From Endozoicomonas acroporae (GTDB taxonomy: Bacteria; Pseudomonadota; Gammaproteobacteria; Pseudomonadales; Endozoicomonadaceae), in the NCBI RefSeq assembly GCF_002864045.1, contig NZ_PJPV01000055.1:1-47131 (forward strand): 47,131 nucleotides of DNA, written 5' to 3'. Positions within the stretch are counted from its first letter, which is position 1, and every line of letters starts with the position of its first letter. Of this stretch, positions 25,419 through 33,661 are shown piece by piece. A program made the translations under genes and the position numbers. Below the pieces are notes generated by a model. The model made no database searches, was not told the origin of the DNA, and was given only the letters and a program-made list of their open reading frames with translations.

Positions 25419-26774
25419 ATGGACAGAATAAGCGGCAATCACCTGCTAACAGGCACTTACACGCCACCATCTGATAGCAATAAAGTACAACGACCACTGA
25501 AGACAGCACAACCTCAGTCTTCAAGCCCCATAAATTCATCACTGAGCACCAATCTTTCTGATAGATTGATCTCCCCCACGGTACCTCTTCTTCAGCCAGT
25601 AGTGAGTCAGCGGTGGCCCGTGTCATCGCTCCAGAGAAAACGGGCAAAGCCCCTTTGCAGTAACAGTACGCCTTGTTTATCCGGGGATCCTGAGATGACC
25701 AAACCCGTTAAGGAATTTATACGTCTTTGGCAGCATATTACCGAAACCGGGGCCATTAAGGTTTTTATTGGCAGCCTTCTTTCGCCAAATAGAATGAGCA
25801 AATTTCTGAACCAGTTAAATGAGCTGACATTATCCCGGGATGAGCAATTACAAACCCTGACAAATTACTACCTGATAACATTCGGTGACAACCCGGGCAG
25901 CGCTATTCAACGCTTTACTGAGGACAGAAAGTCAGTGGAACACCATTTAACAACCCCGGCCCATCCCGCCCGGAGTATAACAACGATGACCACAGTTTTT
26001 GATCAGGTCGAAGCCTGTATCAATAGCGGCCTGGATATTAAAAGACATTTAACCAATCTGTCAAAAAACCACTACTCAATGTCAATGGACGATTTGGAGC
26101 GCAAAGAGTTGGATGAGTGCAACCTGCACCTGAAAACAGAATATCAAAAAGATCTCAAAATCTCCTCCAGCACGAAATTAAGTGACATTTTTTCCAATGA
26201 TTTATTAAGAGGCATGAATATTGACATTTACTCTCCGTCAGACCGCCCCCTGCTTAGCATTTATAGCAATACAAAAACCTGCTCATTCAAGGAAAGGGAG
26301 GAGAGTGGTGTTATTATCGACCAAATGACCTTTGACACAGGGAACCTTACAGACCATGATACTCGTGAACAGCTATTCCAATCCCTGATTGAAGCAAAAC
26401 TTGACAAGATCCTGCGCTCTCATAAACAGATACACATTTTTACTTTTCTCTGTAGCCAACGATCTGCCAATATTTTCCACAATTTATTAAATCTGTATTT
26501 CATTGGTAAAAACCTGAGTTTGTCTATGCCTGAAAGACAAATAAGAACGGAAACAAGAGTTCTTGATAATGGTGATGTGTCAGTGAGGACGATTTTATCA
26601 CTGCAAAAATACAAGCTGATCGATAACCGCTCCGGTGATGCCACCTCTTTTGATATTGAACAGATGATTGAGGTAGAAGCACTGTCCGTGATCACTACGG
26701 ACAACCTTCAGCCACACTTCGATAAAATAAACGTAAAAATACTCGAGCCAGTTTCCATTCAATTCAGATGTTAA
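25419..26774 (+). CDS. Orphan protein, first gene of a lipase-containing cluster
   Basis: 451 residues with no recognised domain. The first ~90 residues are Ser/Pro/Thr-rich and likely unstructured; the rest is predicted by eye to be mixed helix and strand, with patterns such as FIRLWQHITETGAIKVFIGS and a beta-rich end (IRTETRVLDNGDVSVRTILS). There is no signal peptide or membrane segment. It precedes the hydrolase gene by 36 bp and the three genes 25419-29621 are probably one transcript. The disordered N-terminus and lack of relatives suggest a secreted effector, but this is inference. Confidence 0.6.
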   Translation: MDRISGNHLLTGTYTPPSDSNKVQRPLKTAQPQSSSPINSSLSTNLSDRLISPTVPLLQPVVSQRWPVSSLQRKRAKPLCSNSTPCLSGDPEMTKPVKEFIRLWQHITETGAIKVFIGSLLSPNRMSKFLNQLNELTLSRDEQLQTLTNYYLITFGDNPGSAIQRFTEDRKSVEHHLTTPAHPARSITTMTTVFDQVEACINSGLDIKRHLTNLSKNHYSMSMDDLERKELDECNLHLKTEYQKDLKISSSTKLSDIFSNDLLRGMNIDIYSPSDRPLLSIYSNTKTCSFKEREESGVIIDQMTFDTGNLTDHDTREQLFQSLIEAKLDKILRSHKQIHIFTFLCSQRSANIFHNLLNLYFIGKNLSLSMPERQIRTETRVLDNGDVSVRTILSLQKYKLIDNRSGDATSFDIEQMIEVEALSVITTDNLQPHFDKINVKILEPVSIQFRC

Positions 26775-26810
26775 GCATAATCAATCTAAAAGCCTATTCA
26801 AGGACGCTGC

Positions 26811-27755
26811 ATGACCCAACCGGAATCGCCACCATCACTGGTAACCATCAATAGCCAATCAGGCCACCACCGTATTCCGGTTTACCAGTGGCTGGCGAAA
26901 AAAAATCCAAAGGCTGTGCTCCATATCAGTCATGGCATGGCTGAGCACAGTGCCCGCTACCAGGAGCTGGCGGAGCAGCTGACCAGAAGAGGGTTTCATG
27001 TCTATGCCCATGACCATCGCGGGCATGGCGCAACCATCAACAACAATAAAACGTCCAGCCAGGGGCATTTTGGTAACCATGATGGGTGGAATAATGTGGT
27101 TCAGGACCTGAAGCGGGTCGTTGACCACACCCTTGCCCAGCACCCGACTCTACCCTGCTTTCTTCTGGGTCACAGCATGGGCAGTTATATCCTGCAAAGC
27201 TATCTGGGCAGGCATAACCCAAATATATCCGGTGCCATTCTCTCTGGGTCAAACTTGGTGACAAAGCCATTGCTGATGCTCGCCCGGCTGGTCGCCAAAA
27301 TTGAAACCCTGCGCCAGGGAGTGATGTGGCACAGCCCTGTCATCCACCAACTGACATTTGCCGGATACAACAACCGCTTTAAACCCAATACGACAGAGTT
27401 TGACTGGTTAAGCCGCAACCCTGAATCGGTTATGCGATATGTCAGGGACCCTCTTTGTGGTTTTCGCTGCAGCAACCAGCTCTGGCATGACCTGTTCGGG
27501 GGACTGCAGGAAATCAGTTCAAAAAGCCTGTTAAAGAAAATCAACCATCAGCTGCCAGTACTGATCATAGGGGGAGACCAAGACCCTGTCAGCGCACCGG
27601 ATGGCTTAAAAAACCTGCAAAAGGCATGGATCAGTTCTGGTCACAGCAATACAACATTGACACTATACCCAGGTGCCAGACACGAATTATTTCATGAAAC
27701 CAACCATCAGGAAGTGATTGATCAGCTGTGCATCTGGCTTGAAAAGCACAGTTAA
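26811..27755 (+). CDS. Alpha/beta hydrolase, monoacylglycerol lipase / lysophospholipase-like
   Basis: 314 residues of the Hydrolase_4 (S33-like) family. Diagnostic stretches are VLHISHGMAEHSARY (oxyanion-hole HG), YAHDHRGHG and the nucleophile elbow LLGHSMGSY with Ser122. The probable partners are Asp258 (GGDQDPVSAP) and His291 (YPGARHELFHE). Monoacylglycerol lipases and bacterial lysophospholipase L2 share this layout and release fatty acids from membrane-derived lipids. AAGGA lies 7 bp before the start. It sits between two orphan genes with gaps of 36 and 30 bp, so a joint role in lipid handling is plausible. Confidence 0.85.
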   Translation: MTQPESPPSLVTINSQSGHHRIPVYQWLAKKNPKAVLHISHGMAEHSARYQELAEQLTRRGFHVYAHDHRGHGATINNNKTSSQGHFGNHDGWNNVVQDLKRVVDHTLAQHPTLPCFLLGHSMGSYILQSYLGRHNPNISGAILSGSNLVTKPLLMLARLVAKIETLRQGVMWHSPVIHQLTFAGYNNRFKPNTTEFDWLSRNPESVMRYVRDPLCGFRCSNQLWHDLFGGLQEISSKSLLKKINHQLPVLIIGGDQDPVSAPDGLKNLQKAWISSGHSNTTLTLYPGARHELFHETNHQEVIDQLCIWLEKHS

Positions 27756-27785
27756 CAATATCCATAAGCCGCCGATTTCTGAACT

Positions 27786-29621
27786 ATGAACAGATCTTCA
27801 GGTATCGGCGGACCAGCGCAGAGCCAGTTTATTGCCAATCTGAGTCCCCCTGATACCTCAAACAGCCACCAGACTATTTCTCAAACCCGGGGTTTGCGGG
27901 AAATACCTGTCAATGAGGTTCCCCAAAAAGGTCTTCATCAACGCTCAGCGGTTCCAACAGAGCCAACCTCCTACCTTGGCTGGCTGACAGCACCAGCCAG
28001 AGAAGTTGCCAGGGCAGTGGCGTTATTTTCATACGATCTTGCCAACACAACTTATCAGACGTTCAGTGAAGGCTGGTCATCGTTAGGTCAGGGAGTATCT
28101 GAGGTTGCAAAGTTTGGCATTGGAACCATGGGTTTTGCCGCCTCTCTGGCACAGGCCGGGCTTGCGGCAGCAGGGGAGCAGGCAGATGAAAACGGTTTGG
28201 CCATAGCCGACAGCAAAGTTGATCTGCTTGGCTGGGCACTGGCCAAAGCTGGCATTAAAACGGTTGGAGTCCCGAAATCAGAATTGCGGGCACTCGGCAT
28301 GTCCCTTGTCAAACTCTATATGGGCAAACAGCAGGACATCCATATCACCAAAGGAAAGCTGGAACTTTGTGCAAATAAGGATAGCCCGGAAGGAACGATA
28401 TGTGGCAGAAGTCACCAGAGTAATACCTCTGCCACTTCATCATCTCAGGCTCCGGATAATAACAGCGCCGACAAAGTTGAACCCATTATAAAGATCGGAA
28501 ATATACATCTTGAAGGTATACAGCCCGGTATTGTCAGGCCTCAGGGAACTGACAGGCACGGTAATGGGATAGAAAGCCTGACCATCAGTGCCGACAAACT
28601 CAGTTTTGATGTTGACTATTACCCGTCCGGTTCCGCAGAAGCTTCCGGGGAAGCACCTGTCACACTCGCTATTGAAATCAATCAGCCAGAGCTTGTTGGT
28701 GAGAGCAACCTTCTGTCATTAATCGCTGCGTCAATCAACCGCTACTGCTCAGGGCTAAAGCATCACCTGCCAGGAGCTATTGTTTCTGATCTGGATGACT
28801 CCCCGGCAATGTCAACATTCTGGAATCAGGAAGAGACCGGTGCCCGGCTGAAGTCACAGATCACGAATATCAAAGTCAGAAACCTGAACAGCCTGGCACC
28901 GGCTATGTCCGAATACATTCCTGAAGAGACCAACCTGTCATTGCTTGATCTACATGCGGGTCTGAACAGTAATCTGGTTGGGGACCAGACGTCGAAACCA
29001 ACTATCTTTTTTGACAATCTTAAGTTCAGTGACAACAACGCAGGCCCATTTCATATACAGACTGGTCAGATGACGCTGGATGAAGATATGAGTGGCTCGC
29101 TGGATATTATGGTACAAATTCCTTTTGCTAAATTAGCGGAGTTTATGCAACAACTGCCTGATTCAGCCAGGAAAAAAATCACCGGAAAAAAAGCAGGTAA
29201 TAATCAGCTGGGCATAATGATTCATTTGGATATCACGGGTGGGGATATAGACTTAAACACCCTCACTGCACATGGGGTGAGTGACAAACAATTACCGCTA
29301 CTGCAGAAGCAAATTGAGAAAACAGTAATCCGGGCACTGCAGTCAAATCACACTCGGTTCAGAAACCTGCCCTCAGGAAATAAAACGTTGAAGATCGACT
29401 CTCTTGCCATTTCAGACAGGATCCCCTGGTTTATCAAAAAGAAGCTGCACGGAATGACCACAAAAGCAACATCTGTCCACTACGATCTGGGTGACCAGCC
29501 ATCCATAAAAACCGCCCCGAAAAGCAGAGGAATAATCTCTCTGACTGAGTTGTTAGCACTGGATGTGAGGCCCGGCACACAGCCCCCCCCACGGCTAAAG
29601 AATAACGGCTCCAACTTCTGA
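27786..29621 (+). CDS. Orphan 611-residue protein, helical N-part and beta-rich C-part
   Basis: I do not recognise a family. Residues 1-60 are polar and disordered; about 60-190 contain amphipathic and Ala/Gly-rich helices (VAKFGIGTMGFAASLAQAGL) that could touch membranes; the remaining ~400 residues alternate strand-like segments (IESLTISADKLSFDVDYY, LGIMIHLDITGGDIDLNTL), a pattern seen in lipid-binding groove proteins such as the AsmA class. No signal peptide. It follows the lipase gene by 30 bp. The last codons contain a run of eight C (29583-29590), where slippage would change only the final ~10 residues. Confidence 0.55.
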   Translation: MNRSSGIGGPAQSQFIANLSPPDTSNSHQTISQTRGLREIPVNEVPQKGLHQRSAVPTEPTSYLGWLTAPAREVARAVALFSYDLANTTYQTFSEGWSSLGQGVSEVAKFGIGTMGFAASLAQAGLAAAGEQADENGLAIADSKVDLLGWALAKAGIKTVGVPKSELRALGMSLVKLYMGKQQDIHITKGKLELCANKDSPEGTICGRSHQSNTSATSSSQAPDNNSADKVEPIIKIGNIHLEGIQPGIVRPQGTDRHGNGIESLTISADKLSFDVDYYPSGSAEASGEAPVTLAIEINQPELVGESNLLSLIAASINRYCSGLKHHLPGAIVSDLDDSPAMSTFWNQEETGARLKSQITNIKVRNLNSLAPAMSEYIPEETNLSLLDLHAGLNSNLVGDQTSKPTIFFDNLKFSDNNAGPFHIQTGQMTLDEDMSGSLDIMVQIPFAKLAEFMQQLPDSARKKITGKKAGNNQLGIMIHLDITGGDIDLNTLTAHGVSDKQLPLLQKQIEKTVIRALQSNHTRFRNLPSGNKTLKIDSLAISDRIPWFIKKKLHGMTTKATSVHYDLGDQPSIKTAPKSRGIISLTELLALDVRPGTQPPPRLKNNGSNF

Positions 29622-29815
29622 TTCAGTCACTCCAGCCATAGTGTTAACCTTTCCACCAAGACGCAAACAGTGGTCAGGAAAAAACCATGACGGCAGTCCT
29701 CCGGTACCCGACACACCACAAAAGGTGCGATAATCATTGCCAATGAAAATATACGCTCAGACCGTTCTGACAAAACAGTTACCCATACTTTAACAAAGCA
29801 ATAGAGCCTTTACTT

Positions 29816-30298
29816 ATGCGCAAGCTGGAAAACATCCCATTCGAAGCATTAACCATTGGCACCAGGGCCAGCCTGACCCGCACACTGACCGACGAAGACC
29901 TCCTGCTGTTTGCCAAAGTATCCGGCGATACTAATCCCGTTCATCTGGACGAGGCATTTGCCGCAACCACCCAGTTCGAAGGTCGTATTGCCCACGGCAT
30001 GTGGACCGCCTCACTGATTTCCTGTGCCCTGGCGACAAAACTGCCGGGACCCGGTGGTATCTATCTGGGCCAGGAGCTAAAATTCCTGCGCCCGGTAAAA
30101 GTCGGTGATACGGTAACGGTTGAGCTGGAAATTCTGGAAATCAATGAACAACGAAAGCGTGCAACCGTCTCGACCAATGTGATCAACCAGAATGGTAAAA
30201 CCGTTGTGAAAGGCAAAGCGGAAATCATGCCGTCCTCTGGTAAGGTCGTTGTTGATGAATATCCGCTGCCCGAAGTAGTATTGAAGCGAGCCGAATAG
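29816..30298 (+). CDS. phaJ: MaoC-like (R)-specific enoyl-CoA hydratase
   Basis: 160 residues with the hot-dog fold signature of MaoC/PhaJ hydratases. The catalytic pair Asp38 and His43 sits in FAKVSGDTNPVHLDEAFA, and GRIAHGMWTASLIS supplies the substrate-tunnel segment. Such enzymes hydrate trans-2-enoyl-CoA to (R)-3-hydroxyacyl-CoA, linking beta-oxidation with polyhydroxyalkanoate or other pathways. No PHA synthase gene is near, so the physiological product is unclear. It probably has its own promoter, since about 190 bp separates it from the orphan gene upstream. Confidence 0.85.
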   Translation: MRKLENIPFEALTIGTRASLTRTLTDEDLLLFAKVSGDTNPVHLDEAFAATTQFEGRIAHGMWTASLISCALATKLPGPGGIYLGQELKFLRPVKVGDTVTVELEILEINEQRKRATVSTNVINQNGKTVVKGKAEIMPSSGKVVVDEYPLPEVVLKRAE

Positions 30299-30414
30299 CA
30301 ACATCAACTGAAAGCCCTGCCTGACAAGCCCTCTGCTGTCAGGCTTCCCCAGAATAATAGACTGGCACGCTCTACACGACAGCAGTGCCCATAAGTGGAG
30401 AATAACAGGCAGTT

Positions 30415-31605
30415 ATGACTATCGCCCCTTTTCACCCCCCGAAACGTACCCTGATGGGCCCCGGCCCCTCAGATGTTCACCCCAGAATTACCGAAGCCCT
30501 GGCGCGCCCCACCATTGGGCATCTTGACCCTGAGTTCATCCGGATGATGGATGAATTGAAGTCACTGATTCAATATGCCTTCAAGACCAGCAACCGGCTG
30601 ACACTGCCCATTTCCGCACCCGGTTCGGCAGGAATGGAAGCCTGTTTTGCCAACCTGGTCGAAGAAGGCGACAAGGTAATCGTATGCATAAACGGTGTCT
30701 TTGGCGGCCGGATGAAAGAAAACGTCATACGCATGGGCGGTACCGCGATTACCGTCGATTCCGACTGGGGGCGTGCAGTAGACCCAAAAGCCGTGGAAGA
30801 AACACTGAACGCCCACCCCGATGCCAAAGTTCTGGCTTTTGTTCATGCCGAGACCTCTACCGGTGCACGTTCGGATGCAAAAACACTGTGTCAGCTGGCC
30901 AGAAAGCATAATTGCCTGACCATTGTCGACACCGTAACCTCGCTGGCCGGTTCAGAGCTGGAAGTCGATGGGTGGGGAGTCGATGCCGTTTATTCCGGTT
31001 CCCAGAAGTGCCTGTCCTGTGTTCCCGGCTTGTCACCGGTCAGCTTCAGCGAAGCCGCTGTGGAGAAAATCCAGGCCAGAAAAACACCCGTACGCAGCTG
31101 GTTTCTCGATATGAACCTGGTTATGGGCTATTGGTTTCAAGATGAGGGGGGGGATGGCAAAAGATCCTATCATCATACGGCACCCGTCAACCAATTATAC
31201 GCCTTGCACGAAGCGCTCTGCCTGTTGCAGGAAGAGGGGCTGGAAAACCGCTGGCAGCGGCACCAGCGACATCATCAGGCACTGGTTGCCGGACTGGCCG
31301 CCATGGGACTGGAAATGCTGGTTCCTGAAGAGGAGCGACTGGCTCAGCTGAATGCCGTGGTCATACCGGAAGGTGTCGATGACCTTGCGGTTCGACAGCA
31401 ACTATTGGCGGAATATAATCTGGAGATTGGTGCAGGTCTCGGCGCATTTGCCGGCAAAGTGTGGCGGATCGGCCTGATGGGGTATGCCGCTAATCAAACC
31501 AATGTATTGCACTGTCTCTCAGCGTTGGAATCTGCGCTGCTGAGACAGGGCCACAGGTTCACACCCGGCGAAGCGGTAAAAGCCGCCATCTCTGTTTATC
31601 AATAG
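30415..31605 (+). CDS. Class V PLP aminotransferase (alanine/serine-glyoxylate type)
   Basis: 396 residues. The N-terminus PPKRTLMGPGPSDVHPRI is characteristic of AGXT/serine-glyoxylate aminotransferases. The PLP lysine is Lys198 in YSGSQKCLSCVPG, and HAETSTGARSD and IVDTVTSLAGSELEVDGWGVDA contain the PLP-ring and phosphate-binding residues. It transfers an amino group, probably from alanine or serine, to glyoxylate. A G8 run (31146-31153) lies in frame and does not disrupt it. In the native order it would face mmsA, now separated by an IS607 element, so a joint role in semialdehyde or beta-alanine metabolism is possible but unproven. Confidence 0.88.
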   Translation: MTIAPFHPPKRTLMGPGPSDVHPRITEALARPTIGHLDPEFIRMMDELKSLIQYAFKTSNRLTLPISAPGSAGMEACFANLVEEGDKVIVCINGVFGGRMKENVIRMGGTAITVDSDWGRAVDPKAVEETLNAHPDAKVLAFVHAETSTGARSDAKTLCQLARKHNCLTIVDTVTSLAGSELEVDGWGVDAVYSGSQKCLSCVPGLSPVSFSEAAVEKIQARKTPVRSWFLDMNLVMGYWFQDEGGDGKRSYHHTAPVNQLYALHEALCLLQEEGLENRWQRHQRHHQALVAGLAAMGLEMLVPEEERLAQLNAVVIPEGVDDLAVRQQLLAEYNLEIGAGLGAFAGKVWRIGLMGYAANQTNVLHCLSALESALLRQGHRFTPGEAVKAAISVYQ

Positions 31606-31611
31606 AAAGAA

Positions 31612-31639
31612 AGGCTCAAATGGCAAACCCTTTGAGCCT
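31612..31639 (+). terminator. Terminator-like hairpin after the aminotransferase gene
   Basis: AGGCTCAAA (31612-31620) pairs perfectly with TTTGAGCCT (31631-31639) seven bases after the stop codon. There is no strong T-run, but position and stem support termination or 3'-end protection. Confidence 0.55.
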
Positions 31640-31775
31640 GCCATTAAGATGTATTGGCTATATCCCCAAAGGAGCTGGAGTTGCTACGCGGCCGCAAGAG
31701 CGCCCGGCAACGCCACATCCTCTGGGCTTTAAACAGCTTTGAATAATCTATGATTATCTACCATAATCTGTTGTT

Positions 31776-32405
31776 ATGAATAAGAGATTAGTCAAGATTG
31801 GTGAAGCTGCCCGCTTATTGGGTACTGACCACTCCACACTTAGACGGTGGGAGAGTACAGGCGAGTTATTGCCCGCCAGAAAAACCAAGGGGGGGACTCG
31901 ATATTATGATTTATCCGAGTTGATGGGTATTAGCAATGAGTCCGCCCCGACACTTTGCTACTGCCGTGTATCCAGCCATGACCAAAGGGCAGATCTTGAC
32001 CGGCAGCAAGAGCTGCTGGAAACGTACTGCGCTGCCAAAGGTTGGCGAACGCAAGTTATTCGTGACCTTGGCTCAGGCATGAATTATAGGAAGAAAGGGC
32101 TCAACCAGTTACTTGAGTTGATTATGAAACGCCAGATTACAAGACTGGTGTTAACCCATAAAGACAGGTTACTCAGGTTTGGTGCAGAGCTGGTGTTTGC
32201 TCTCTGTGAGATACAGGGCATTGAGATCGTTATCATACATAAAGGCGACCAACCCTCATTCGAGGGGGCCGGCCAACCGGAAGAACTTGCCAATGATGTA
32301 CTGGAAATCATTACCGTTTTTAGTGCAAGACTGTATGGCAGCCGAAGCAAGAAGCACAAAAAAATGCTGGAAACGCTGAAAGATGTTGCTGGCACACAAG
32401 ATTGA
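31776..32405 (+). CDS. tnpA: IS607-type serine recombinase (TnpA)
   Basis: 209 residues. The N-terminal MerR-like DNA-binding domain reads KIGEAARLLGTDHSTLRRWE; the resolvase domain follows with CYCRVSSHDQRADLDRQ, where Ser66 is the likely nucleophile, and LVLTHKDRLLRFG contains the conserved Arg pair. IS607 transposases recombine a circular intermediate into new sites without target duplication. The gene overlaps tnpB (start 32383) as is usual for this family. The full domain set suggests activity. Confidence 0.92.
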   Translation: MNKRLVKIGEAARLLGTDHSTLRRWESTGELLPARKTKGGTRYYDLSELMGISNESAPTLCYCRVSSHDQRADLDRQQELLETYCAAKGWRTQVIRDLGSGMNYRKKGLNQLLELIMKRQITRLVLTHKDRLLRFGAELVFALCEIQGIEIVIIHKGDQPSFEGAGQPEELANDVLEIITVFSARLYGSRSKKHKKMLETLKDVAGTQD

Positions 32406-33528
32406 ATTGCGACCAACCGCGCAACAGGCAGATTATCTGGATCGTGCCTGCGGTTCCCGTCGCCATGCCTTCAACCAGTTGCTGGCTCACTTTAGTCAGG
32501 AAGGAGTCAGGTGGTCGAAGCAGGCCGCCCATGAAAAATACAAAGAACTTCGAATTGAATTTCCCTGGTATGCAGAAGTCAGTCAACGTGTAACACGTAA
32601 TACCGTCGATGACCTTCATAATGCATTTACCCATTTTTTCCGTCGGGTGAAAAACGGCAATAAAGCAGGATACCCAAGGTTTAAAAAACGCGGGTTAAAC
32701 GACAGCTTTTCCTTACGTGAAAAACCCAAGTTTGGTGTTCATGGCAGAACCCTGCGCATAGAAAAACTCAAAACCAGAATCAAAATGCGTGAAGCGCTGA
32801 GATTTACTGGCACCGCTTGCCAGGTCACGATCAGTAAACGGGCGGGTAAATACTTTGCTTCCATATTGATTGATACTCAAGACTACGACCCAAAAGCTCA
32901 AGAGGAAGAATCGGTTGGTGTTGACTTTGGCATCAGGGATTTGGCGGTTTGCTCAAATGGTAAAACCTTCGCTGCCAATCAGAAGCTAAAGCTCTCGCTG
33001 AAACGTCTGGGACAAAAACAACGGGCTTTAAGCCGCAAAACGAAGGGAAGCAACCGCTCTGCGAAAGCCAAGCGAGCCGTTGCCAAACTTCATTATCGTG
33101 TGAGTAACCAGCGATTGGCTGTATTGCATGAGGTTAGCGACTATCTCACTGCCAACTTCAGGGTCATTACCATTGAAGATCTGAATGTGAGAGGCATGAC
33201 GGAAGGCCGCCCCACCAGAAACCGTAAACTGGCAAGGGCTGTTAATGATGCAGGCTTTGGCATGTTGCGTCAGTTTATTGAGTACAAGGCAGTGTTACGG
33301 GGTTGTCAGGTGGTTGTTGCAGACCGTTTTTTTCCCAGCTCTAAGCGGTGTTCTGTTCCAGGTTGCGGCTTTCTAAACGACAGCCTGTTGTTATCCGTTC
33401 GGGAGTGGGAGTGCCCAAACTGCAAAACTCATCATGATCGTGACCATAATGCCAGTGTGAATTTAGATAATTATGGTCGAGACACGTTACAGCTCGACGG
33501 GGTCGCCCAGACCCTAAACCCTACATAA
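32383..33528 (+). CDS. tnpB: TnpB RNA-guided nuclease (IS607-associated)
   Basis: 381 residues with the RuvC residues Asp181 (GVDFGIRDLAVCSNG), Glu265 (ITIEDLNVRGM) and Asp354 (HDRDHNASVNL). The zinc finger is Cys323-x4-Cys328 (CSVPGC) and Cys344-x2-Cys347 (CPNC); the x4 spacing in the first pair is unusual for TnpB, where x2 is the rule. The N-terminal HKIELRPTAQQADYLDRACG and central QRVTRNTVDDLHNAF are family-typical. TnpB proteins cut DNA guided by an omega-RNA from the element's right end, helping retain the element. All catalytic residues are present. Confidence 0.9.
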   Translation: MLLAHKIELRPTAQQADYLDRACGSRRHAFNQLLAHFSQEGVRWSKQAAHEKYKELRIEFPWYAEVSQRVTRNTVDDLHNAFTHFFRRVKNGNKAGYPRFKKRGLNDSFSLREKPKFGVHGRTLRIEKLKTRIKMREALRFTGTACQVTISKRAGKYFASILIDTQDYDPKAQEEESVGVDFGIRDLAVCSNGKTFAANQKLKLSLKRLGQKQRALSRKTKGSNRSAKAKRAVAKLHYRVSNQRLAVLHEVSDYLTANFRVITIEDLNVRGMTEGRPTRNRKLARAVNDAGFGMLRQFIEYKAVLRGCQVVVADRFFPSSKRCSVPGCGFLNDSLLLSVREWECPNCKTHHDRDHNASVNLDNYGRDTLQLDGVAQTLNPT

Positions 33529-33615
33529 GAGTAGCGTAAGACATATTTCGGTATGCAGCTGCGTTGACGGTGTAGATAAACCCAGATAATCTTGATTATC
33601 GTAGGTTTTTAGTAA
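33480..33615 (+). ncRNA. Candidate omega-RNA region at the right end of IS607
   Basis: In TnpB systems the guide RNA overlaps the tnpB 3' end and runs past the element's right boundary. This stretch has the expected place, with a GATAATC-TT-GATTATC hairpin (33585-33600) followed by GTAGGTTTTT. Borders and guide cannot be read with certainty without comparing empty sites. Confidence 0.35.
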
Positions 33616-33661
33616 CGGTAGGGAAGAACACGCTTAATCATAAAATAAGACAGGTAATCCC

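Larger units (their letters stand above)
31743..33600 (+). mobile_element. IS607-family insertion sequence (tnpA + tnpB)
   Basis: The element holds a serine recombinase and a TnpB gene that overlap by 23 bp. Similar short palindromes lie just outside the genes: ATAATC-TAT-GATTAT (31743-31757) and ATAATC-TT-GATTAT (33586-33599). They are candidate recombinase-binding sites near the ends. IS607 elements lack terminal inverted repeats and target duplications, so the exact borders cannot be fixed. Both genes appear intact. The insertion lies between an aminotransferase and mmsA. Confidence 0.75.

Noticed and set aside
15743..26774. Possible distant relationship between the 515- and 451-residue orphan proteins
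   Set aside because: A loose likeness (EWQEIST versus LWQHITE, with helical segments following) is too weak to claim homology by eye.
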